A DNA stretch of 5,068 nt, from positions 1 to 5,068 of the forward strand of contig JAURMS010000319.1 of NCBI GenBank assembly GCA_030830595.1. The letters are read 5' to 3'. The position numbers and the translations under genes are program-made. Shown here one piece after another: positions 1 to 5,068 of this stretch; positions within the stretch are counted from its first letter, which is position 1, and each line of letters starts with the position of its first letter. The stretch comes from Gammaproteobacteria bacterium (lineage in GTDB: Bacteria > Pseudomonadota > Gammaproteobacteria > Steroidobacterales > Steroidobacteraceae). The notes beneath the pieces were generated by a model. It ran no database searches. It was given only the letters and a program-made list of their open reading frames with translations, and had not been told where the DNA came from.

Positions 1-1475
1 GCGAGCATCGGGACCAGGGTCAGTGCAACCGCCAGCGAGAACAGCAGCGCGTAGGCGACGGTGAGCGCCTGGTCGCGGAACAACTGTCCGGCGACGCCGC
101 TGATGAACACCATGGGGAAGAAGACCGCCACCGAGGTCAGGGTGGCGGCCGTGACGGCCGAGGCCACTTCCTGCGTGCCCACCCGGGCGGCTTCAGCCCG
201 TGGCAGGCCCTGCTCATGCCGGCGCACGATGCTCTCCAGCACCACCACGGCGTTGTCCACCAACATGCCCACGGCCAGCGCGATGCCGCCCAGCGACATG
301 ATGTTGAGCGACAGGTCCGACAGGTACATCAGCAGGAAGGTGCCGATGACCGACACCGGGATGGCGATGCCCGTGACCAAGGTAGCCCGTGCGTCCCGCA
401 GGAACAGGTACAGCACCAGGATGGCCAGGAGCCCGCCCAGCAGGGCGGCCTCGCGGACCTCGGCAATGGCCGAGGAGATGAAACGGGATTGGTCGTAGAC
501 CACCGAGAGCCGGGTGCCCGCCGGCAGGAGGCTCCCCAACTCGTCCACACGCTTCCTGATCCCGGCTGCGAGCTGGACCGTATTGGCGTCGCCCTCCTTG
601 TAGACGGCGAGCTCGACCGACTCGCGCCCGTCGGTGCGCGTGATGGCGTCCCGGTCCTGGTAGCCGCTCTGCACCGTGGCCACGTCGCGGAGGAAGACCG
701 GGCTGCCACCGGGAGAGGCCAGGATCGTATCGGCCATTTCCTCGACGGTCTGGAACTCGTTCAGGGTCCGCACCAGGAACCGTTGCGAGCCCTGTTCAAG
801 CCGGCCTCCCGACAGGTTGACGTTTTCCTCGCCAAGCCGTCGGGATACCGTCTCGATGGACAGGCCCAGCCGTGCAAGCCGCTGCTGGTCCACCAAAACC
901 TGGATCTCGTCGACATAGCCGCCGCTGACCTTGACTGCCGCGGAGCCTTCCACGCCTTCCAGCTCGTTCTTGAGCCGCTGGTCGGCGAACCTGCGCAGCC
1001 GCTTGAGTCGCTCGATGGCAGCCTCGCCGGTAAGCGCGGGACCCTCATCGACCAACGACAGGCGCATGACCGGTTCGGTGGAGGGATCGAAGCGCAGCAG
1101 GATGGGCCGGCTGGCCGCCAGTGGCAGTTCCAGAAGGTCCAGTTTTTCCCGCACGTCGACCCCGGCCAGGTCCATGTCGGTCCCCCAGGTAAATTCAAGG
1201 GTGACGTCGGAGCGTCCCGCCCGCGAGATCGAACGGACCTGGCGGACATTGCGGATCACGCCCACCGCTTCCTCGATCGGGCGTGTCACCAGGGTTTCCA
1301 GTTCAAGCGGAGCGCCACCGGGCAGCTCCGTGCGCACCGTCAGCGTCGGATAGGTCAGGTCGGGCAGCAGGTCAAGATCGAGCCGGGTCAGTGACACCAG
1401 CCCGAACAGCACCACGGCGACCGTGCACATCAGCACGGTGACCCGCCGTCGGGTCGCAAAATCAATAAGGCTCAT
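1..1475 (-). CDS. RND efflux permease, HAE-type (AcrB/SwrC-like), N-terminal half only
   Basis: This is the inner-membrane proton-driven pump subunit of a tripartite efflux system. Translating the minus strand from the ATG at 1475 gives 491 codons without a stop; the family is about 1,020-1,050 residues, so the C-terminal half lies beyond the left edge. Visible parts are TM1 (about 12-32), a first periplasmic porter loop opening with LPDLTYPTLTV (about 37-340), and TM2-TM6 (about 343-360, 365-385, 391-414, 440-460 and 470-491). TM4 carries GMLVDNAVVVLE, with the proton-relay Asp at residue 407, the same number as in AcrB; the second AcrB Asp (408) is Asn here, as I recall for SwrC-like members. 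The start codon overlaps the adaptor stop in an ATGA, and no Shine-Dalgarno is seen before it, so translation is probably coupled. Substrate cannot be told; a heavy-metal (CzcA/CusA) pump is less likely from the TM4 motif. Confidence 0.95.
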   Translation of the reverse strand, partial: MSLIDFATRRRVTVLMCTVAVVLFGLVSLTRLDLDLLPDLTYPTLTVRTELPGGAPLELETLVTRPIEEAVGVIRNVRQVRSISRAGRSDVTLEFTWGTDMDLAGVDVREKLDLLELPLAASRPILLRFDPSTEPVMRLSLVDEGPALTGEAAIERLKRLRRFADQRLKNELEGVEGSAAVKVSGGYVDEIQVLVDQQRLARLGLSIETVSRRLGEENVNLSGGRLEQGSQRFLVRTLNEFQTVEEMADTILASPGGSPVFLRDVATVQSGYQDRDAITRTDGRESVELAVYKEGDANTVQLAAGIRKRVDELGSLLPAGTRLSVVYDQSRFISSAIAEVREAALLGGLLAILVLYLFLRDARATLVTGIAIPVSVIGTFLLMYLSDLSLNIMSLGGIALAVGMLVDNAVVVLESIVRRHEQGLPRAEAARVGTQEVASAVTAATLTSVAVFFPMVFISGVAGQLFRDQALTVAYALLFSLAVALTLVPML

Positions 1476-2569
1476 GACTGCGCGTCGATCACGCGCACGG
1501 GCGTCTCGTTACGCAGGCCGGACTGGCCCACCACCACCACTCGATCCTTGGGATCGAGGCCCTCGAGGACCTCGATCATGGCGCCGCTGGACAGGCCGAG
1601 GCGCAGGCTTTTCTCGACGGCCCGATCGCCCTCGACCACGAACACGCGTGGCCCGCCGTCATCGTCGACCAGTGCGCTGCGCGGGATCTGCAGGGCATCC
1701 GGGCGGCGCTCGTAAACGATTCCCACGCGGGCAAACATGCCGGGCCTGAGCGCGTCACCGCTGTCCTGGATCTCTACCTTGACCGGGAAGGTGGCGGTGT
1801 CGAAATCGATCCTCGGGGTGATCAGCGCCACCCGGCCCTGAAAGCGTGCGCCAGGCAGCGCATCAAGGGTGATTTCTGCCGGTTGCCCGACGGCCAGCTT
1901 TTGCAGTTGGCCCTCCGGCACGCTCAGGTTCACCACCAGCGAGGAGAAATCGGTCACCACGAACATCGCACTGTCGCCTGACTCGATGACCCCACCCACC
2001 GGCGTGACCGTATTGCCCACCTTGACGGCATCCAGCTTGTCGGTGACCACACCGGCAATGGGTGCGGTCACTGACGTATAGGACAACTGCAGGGCCGCCA
2101 GCTCGTAGGTGGCCTTGGCCGCATCGAGTTCGAACTTGAGGTTGTCGAAGGCGGTGCTGCTGACCAGCCCGCGTTTCTGCAGTTCGAGGTTGCGCTCGTA
2201 ATCCCGCTCCAGCTTGCGAAGGTTGGCCTCGGCCTGTGCAGCCTCCAGGCGCAGCTGGTCGCCGTCGAGCTTGGCGAGCACCTGACCCTTGGCGACCCGG
2301 TCGCCCTCCTCAACGAGCACGGAGCGAATTTCGCCTCGCACTTTGGGCATGACGAAGGCTTGCCGATCGGCGGTGATGGACGCGGTGCCGGCGTACATCG
2401 CCAGCATTTCGCCCACCCTGGGTGAGGCGACCTCGACCGCCACGGCCTCGGGAGCGGCGGCTTGTTCGGTCGGGGCCCCGCCGGGTCCACGGCCACAGCC
2501 TGCGAGCAGCAGTCCACCAGTCAAGAGCCATACGGGCAGCACGATGAGTGAGCGTTTCACTTGGTTCAT
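1472..2569 (-). CDS. RND efflux periplasmic adaptor (membrane fusion protein), lipoprotein
   Basis: The 365-residue product links the RND pump to an outer-membrane channel. An N-terminal signal (basic K5 R6, hydrophobic core 8-22) ends in the lipobox L22-A-G-C25, so lipid attachment at Cys25 is expected. The order after that is the first half of the lipoyl domain (about 70-103, with VRGEIRSVLVEEGDRVAKG), an alpha-helical hairpin (about 105-165), the second lipoyl half (about 166-201, with TSVTAPIAGVV), a beta-barrel (about 208-285) and a membrane-proximal domain (about 286-360). At the hairpin tip R126, L130 and S137 match the R-x3-L-x6-S pattern of AcrA that contacts TolC. The ATG at 2569 is chosen because it just precedes the signal peptide; its Shine-Dalgarno is weak (AAG about 7 bases upstream). 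It is the first gene of the pump operon, under a promoter with an apparent operator. The partner channel is not in the window. Confidence 0.94.
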   Translation of the reverse strand: MNQVKRSLIVLPVWLLTGGLLLAGCGRGPGGAPTEQAAAPEAVAVEVASPRVGEMLAMYAGTASITADRQAFVMPKVRGEIRSVLVEEGDRVAKGQVLAKLDGDQLRLEAAQAEANLRKLERDYERNLELQKRGLVSSTAFDNLKFELDAAKATYELAALQLSYTSVTAPIAGVVTDKLDAVKVGNTVTPVGGVIESGDSAMFVVTDFSSLVVNLSVPEGQLQKLAVGQPAEITLDALPGARFQGRVALITPRIDFDTATFPVKVEIQDSGDALRPGMFARVGIVYERRPDALQIPRSALVDDDGGPRVFVVEGDRAVEKSLRLGLSSGAMIEVLEGLDPKDRVVVVGQSGLRNETPVRVIDAQS

Positions 2570-2590
2570 CCGTCTTGGATCGGGGCGCGT

Positions 2591-2619
2591 AGGCTACGGT
2601 TATCTGGTGTTATAGTCAA
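2591..2619 (-). promoter_or_regulatory. Probable sigma70 promoter of the adaptor-permease operon
   Basis: On the minus strand a -35 box TTGACT (2619-2614) is followed, after exactly 17 bases, by TAGCCT (2596-2591). The -35 matches the consensus at five of six positions; the -10 keeps only T1, A2 and T6, which are the most important ones. Transcription would begin near 2584 and leave a leader of about 15 bases before the ATG at 2569. The same spacing and the same -10 occur before prc, which strengthens the call. The site was identified by eye only. Confidence 0.5.
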
Positions 2620-2628
2620 GTATAACAC
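2607..2628. promoter_or_regulatory. Inverted-repeat operator over the pump promoter -35 box
   Basis: The arms GTGTTATA (2607-2614) and TATAACAC (2621-2628) are perfect reverse complements separated by six bases (GTCAAG). The -35 box of the pump promoter sits in the centre, so a dimer bound here would block RNA polymerase. The size and AT-rich symmetry fit a TetR/AcrR- or MarR-type repressor site, the usual control of RND pump operons, but no regulator gene lies in the window and the family is inferred. A factor-independent terminator is less likely, because neither strand has a T-run after the short AT-rich stem. Confidence 0.55.
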
Positions 2629-2633
2629 TATAA
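2610..2633. repeat. Second, overlapping inverted repeat in the pump promoter
   Basis: TTATAGT (2610-2616) and ACTATAA (2627-2633) are perfect 7-base reverse complements with ten bases between them. They share sequence with the 8+8 repeat but are centred 4 bases to its right. Overlapping dyads of this kind could be two registers of one binding site or a site for two dimers. With AT-rich 7-mers some of this may be chance. Confidence 0.4.
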
Positions 2634-2678
2634 GCGTTAACCGAAGGAGAGTGGTAGAGATGCCCGGCGGTCGAAAGT

Positions 2679-4841
2679 TCAGCTGACCGGCTTGGAGCGT
2701 TCCACTGCAGCCTTTCGCGTATCGGTCGATCCCGAGGCCAACAGGTCCAGGGCGATACGGACGGTCTCCTCGAGTTGCGCGTCCGGCCCTTCCGCTTCGG
2801 CGAGCGCCTCCACCGACTCCAGGGCTGGTTCGCCCCGTGCGGCGCGGCGCTCGTTTTCGCGAGCGAGGCGCTCCGCGTCGAGCCGGTTGCGCTCTTCAAG
2901 CCTGCGCTGCTCCTGCAGGGAGATGCTCTGCTGCTGGCGCAGGCGATCGAAGGCCTCGCGGCTGGCCTCCAGGGCCAGCAGGTCGGCATCGGTGCGGGCT
3001 CGTTCATCATGCAGCGAAGACAGCGCTGCGCCCACGCCGGAACGCATCGCTGCGGCCGCCTGGAAATCCGCGGCCTTGATGGTGTCCCAGGGCAGCGCAC
3101 TGTCGCGGGTGCTCTCGCCGATGTCCTCGAGGTCGATGAGGGAGGGGAGTTCGATGTCGGGCGTGACGCCGCGATGCTGGGTGCTCTCGCCGGTGACCCG
3201 ATAGTACTTGCCGATGGTGACCGTCAGCTGGCCAAAGCCCGAGCGTGGCCCCAGCGAGTAGCGATCCAGCGGGTAAAGGTTCTGCACCGAGCCCTTGCCG
3301 TAGGTCTGCTGGCCGACCACCAGCCCCCGCTGGTAATCCTGGATCGCCCCGGCAAAGATTTCAGAGGCCGAGGCACTGGCCCGATTGACCAGCACCACCA
3401 GGGGCCCGTCCCAAACCACTCCCGGTTCGGGATCATCCAGGACTTCGACCTTCCCGCTGGTCTCCCGCAACTGGACCACCGGTCCCTCGTCGACGAACAG
3501 GCCGACCAGCCCGGTCGCCTCCGACAGGTGACCGCCGCCATTGTTGCGCAGGTCCATGATCAGCGCATCCATGCCTTCCGCCTTGAGTTCTTCCACCAGA
3601 CGGCGGACATCGCGGGTCGTGCTGCGATAGTCCTCGTCACCGGCCGAACGAGCCCGATAGTCCTGGTAAAAATTGGGCACGTCGATGATGCCGACCACGT
3701 ACTCGGCCCCGTTGCGTTCCTGCTTCTGCAGTTCCCGGTGCGCAGCCTGCGCCTCCAGCGTGACCTTGTTGCGGGTGAAGGCGATGACGCCCTCCGGACT
3801 GCCTGGAGTGGCTCCAGCAGGCAGCACCTGCAGGCGGACGACCGTATCGACCGGGCCGCGAATGAGCTGGACCACGTCATCAAGGCGCCAGCCGATGACG
3901 TCCGTCAAGTCACCTTGCTCACCCTGGCCGACGGCGGTGATGCGGTCGTTCACCTTCAGGTCCCCGGACAGGGCCGCCGGCCCGCCGGGCAGTACGTTCA
4001 TCACCGTGACGTAGTCGTCGATGAGCTGCAGCGAGGCGCCGATGCCCTCGTAAGACAGGCTCATCGCAATGTTGTATTCCTCGGAATTGCGCGGCGAGAG
4101 GTAGCTGGAGTGCGGGTCGTAAGCGTGCGAGTAGGCGTTCATGAACGTCTCGAACACGTCGTCTGCGCTCACCTGGTCGATGCGCTTGAGCACGCGCTGG
4201 TAGCGCTTGCGCAGGGTGTCCTGGATCTCCGGCCAGGGCATCCCGGTCAGCCGTAGCGACAGGGCATCGTTTTTCACCCGCTTGCGCCACAGGTCGTCCA
4301 GTTCCTCCACCGTTGCCGGCCAGGGCTGTTCGCTTCGATCGAAGCTGAACTCCTCGTCGAGGGTGAAGTCGGGCTCGGTCTCGAGCACCTGCAGCGCATG
4401 GGCGATCCGCTCACGGTTCCGCTGCTGCAGACGAGCGTAAATGGCGAAGGCTGGCAGCAGGTCGCCGGAGCGCAGGGCGTCATCCAGCCGGTCGCGATAG
4501 ACGGAGAACTCCTCGACATCGGCCGCCAGCAGATAGCTGCGATTGCCATCGAGGCTTTCCAGATAGCCGTCGTAGACCTGCCGGGACAGGGAGTCGTCGA
4601 GATCCGCCTGGCGATAGTGCTGCCGGTCCATGACCTCGGTGATCACTCGAGCCGCTCGTCGATGCCGGTCGGTCGGCTCGACCTCCATCGCCGTGGCATG
4701 GGCGGCAGCGAGGGCGGCCGTGGCCTTGGGAGGCTCGCCAGAGGTGTAGGCGGCCAGCAACAGGATGGCCGCAACGGCACCCAGCGCTCGTGGCCAAGTG
4801 ATCAGTCGGATGGAACCGGAAGCCTTGCTGGATTGGTACAC
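2679..4841 (-). CDS. prc: Tail-specific (C-terminal processing) periplasmic protease Prc/Tsp, peptidase family S41
   Basis: The 720-residue product is an ATP-independent serine protease that enters periplasmic substrates at their C-termini; in E. coli, Prc acts with the lipoprotein NlpI and processes FtsI and the hydrolase MepS. The signal peptide (about 1-35) has a hydrophobic core at 19-31 and no Cys, so the protein should be soluble in the periplasm. Next come an N-terminal helical domain (about 55-250), a PDZ domain (about 255-340, with LSYEGIGASLQ) and the S41 core (about 375-565). The catalytic residues are all present and spaced as in E. coli: Ser491 in NRASASASEIF, Asp502 and Lys516 in QTYGKGSVQ. 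The C-terminal domain (about 575-705) begins with SALPWDTIKAA, has a strongly charged helix at about 625-670 and ends near ETVRIALDLLAS, all as in E. coli Prc (682 residues). The GTG at 4841 is chosen for its strong Shine-Dalgarno and the signal peptide after it. Confidence 0.97.
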   Translation of the reverse strand: MYQSSKASGSIRLITWPRALGAVAAILLLAAYTSGEPPKATAALAAAHATAMEVEPTDRHRRAARVITEVMDRQHYRQADLDDSLSRQVYDGYLESLDGNRSYLLAADVEEFSVYRDRLDDALRSGDLLPAFAIYARLQQRNRERIAHALQVLETEPDFTLDEEFSFDRSEQPWPATVEELDDLWRKRVKNDALSLRLTGMPWPEIQDTLRKRYQRVLKRIDQVSADDVFETFMNAYSHAYDPHSSYLSPRNSEEYNIAMSLSYEGIGASLQLIDDYVTVMNVLPGGPAALSGDLKVNDRITAVGQGEQGDLTDVIGWRLDDVVQLIRGPVDTVVRLQVLPAGATPGSPEGVIAFTRNKVTLEAQAAHRELQKQERNGAEYVVGIIDVPNFYQDYRARSAGDEDYRSTTRDVRRLVEELKAEGMDALIMDLRNNGGGHLSEATGLVGLFVDEGPVVQLRETSGKVEVLDDPEPGVVWDGPLVVLVNRASASASEIFAGAIQDYQRGLVVGQQTYGKGSVQNLYPLDRYSLGPRSGFGQLTVTIGKYYRVTGESTQHRGVTPDIELPSLIDLEDIGESTRDSALPWDTIKAADFQAAAAMRSGVGAALSSLHDERARTDADLLALEASREAFDRLRQQQSISLQEQRRLEERNRLDAERLARENERRAARGEPALESVEALAEAEGPDAQLEETVRIALDLLASGSTDTRKAAVERSKPVS

Positions 4842-4844
4842 TCG

Positions 4845-4853
4845 TCCTCCTTA
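4845..4853 (-). promoter_or_regulatory. Shine-Dalgarno of prc that fixes the GTG start
   Basis: The minus strand reads TAAGGAGGA at 4853-4845, nearly the full anti-16S complement, with the last G of the GGAGG core four bases before the GTG at 4841-4839. No other in-frame start has a signal peptide after it: the next Met is residue 52, beyond the hydrophobic core. The strong ribosome site probably compensates for the GTG start. Confidence 0.85.
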
Positions 4854-4860
4854 CCACTCT

Positions 4861-4889
4861 AGGCTAGGGCCGGCGGTGAGGGCAATCAA
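4861..4889 (-). promoter_or_regulatory. Probable sigma70 promoter of prc
   Basis: The minus strand has TTGATT (4889-4884), a 17-base spacer and TAGCCT (4866-4861). Transcription would start near 4854, directly before the Shine-Dalgarno, giving a very short leader of about 13 bases. The -10 and the base after it (TAGCCTA) are identical to those of the pump promoter at 2596-2590, and the -35 differs by one base. No inverted repeat overlaps this one, so it may be unregulated. Confidence 0.5.
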
Positions 4890-4929
4890 GGGGTTGTGTC
4901 GAATCCGTGAGGTCGACCGGCCCGGAGGC

Positions 4930-5052
4930 ATGAATTTGGGTCCGCTGGGGTTCATTACGGGTGTGGTACTGGGGTCGGCGGCGTCGATCTCAGCGGTGCT
5001 GGCGATGGTGCTGGTGGTGTTCCTGGTCGCCTCATCGGACCATCCGTCGTAG
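4930..5052 (+). CDS. Probable small single-helix membrane protein, unknown function
   Basis: The 40-codon frame from the ATG at 4930 ends with TAG at 5050-5052. I do not recognise the family. Residues 7-34 form one continuous hydrophobic stretch, long enough to cross a membrane, and the tail SSDHPS is short and polar. Small residues recur every four positions (G7, G11, G15, S19), a glycine-zipper pattern that favours helix packing. It has no Lys or Arg. The start is uncertain. GGAGG at 4924-4928 is only one base from the ATG but a good seven bases from an in-frame TTG at 4936 (38 residues). A GTG at 4876 with AGGG six bases upstream would give 58 residues with a basic N-terminus. A still longer frame back to 4765 would overlap the prc signal sequence and is unlikely. 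It is divergent from prc; no clear promoter was found for it. Confidence 0.45.
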   Translation: MNLGPLGFITGVVLGSAASISAVLAMVLVVFLVASSDHPS

Positions 5053-5068
5053 GTGGGGGCATACAGTA

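Noticed and set aside
216..1394. Open frame of 392 codons on the plus strand opposite the RND permease
   Set aside because: Its product is rich in His, Gln, Asp and Arg with no domain, while the minus strand reads as a clear RND protein; it is a shadow.
2607..2628. Inverted repeat as a factor-independent terminator of prc
   Set aside because: The stem is AT-rich, only 8 bp long and has no T-run after it on either strand; its place over a -35 box fits an operator better.
2660..2686. Eight-codon frame MPGGRKFS on the plus strand, with AAGGAG ten bases upstream, in the gap after prc
   Set aside because: It is too short to support, no promoter reads towards it and its end overlaps the prc stop; the ribosome-site likeness is probably chance. 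It could be checked by ribosome profiling.
2775..4256. Long open frame on the plus strand, 493 codons, opposite prc
   Set aside because: It lies wholly antisense to a gene with a complete family match, shows no recognisable domain and has the His/Gln/Asp/Arg-rich make-up typical of shadow frames in GC-rich DNA.
2647..4860. Nine-base inverted match AGAGTGGTA at 2647-2655 (plus) and 4860-4852 (minus), flanking prc at both ends
   Set aside because: A single 9-mer pair is expected by chance at a rate of a few percent in a window this size, there is no longer homology or target duplication, and prc is a housekeeping gene, so a mobile cassette is not supported.
4765..4929. N-terminal extension of the small plus-strand protein back to 4765
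   Set aside because: It would overlap the prc start and signal peptide antisense, and has polar shadow-like sequence; starts at 4876, 4930 or 4936 are more sensible.

Overview
The window looks like chromosomal DNA from a GC-rich gammaproteobacterium. The best clue is a periplasmic tail-specific protease that matches the Prc/Tsp type over its whole length, including the C-terminal helical domain. The species cannot be named from sequence alone; a Chromatiales- or Xanthomonadales-like lineage is a guess from composition. No mobile element, CRISPR array, rRNA or tRNA is visible, and codon and base use look uniform across the three large genes.

Layout. Almost all coding is on the minus strand, so transcription reads from right to left. 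At 1-1475 is the N-terminal half (491 codons) of an RND-type efflux permease, cut by the window edge. It overlaps by 4 bases (ATGA) the end of its partner, a lipoprotein periplasmic adaptor at 1472-2569. Upstream of the adaptor, the gap 2570-2678 holds a sigma70-like promoter whose -35 box lies inside a perfect 8+8 bp inverted repeat, an apparent operator. At 2679-4841 is a complete prc gene with a GTG start, a very strong Shine-Dalgarno and its own promoter. On the other strand, after an 88-base gap, is a probable very small one-helix membrane protein (about 4930-5052). The last 16 bases hold nothing recognisable.

How the genes work together. The adaptor and permease should form the inner-membrane and periplasmic parts of a tripartite drug or solute pump. 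The adaptor carries the hairpin-tip R-x3-L-x6-S pattern used to dock on TolC-like channels, but no outer-membrane channel gene is in view, so it lies beyond the left edge or elsewhere. Prc degrades or trims periplasmic proteins from their C-termini. Its place next to the pump is probably simple neighbourhood, since each has its own promoter, although no terminator was found between them and read-through is possible.

No new multi-gene system is evident. The points most worth a second look are the operator on the pump promoter, the near-identical promoters of the pump and protease, and the tiny glycine-zipper membrane protein divergent from prc.
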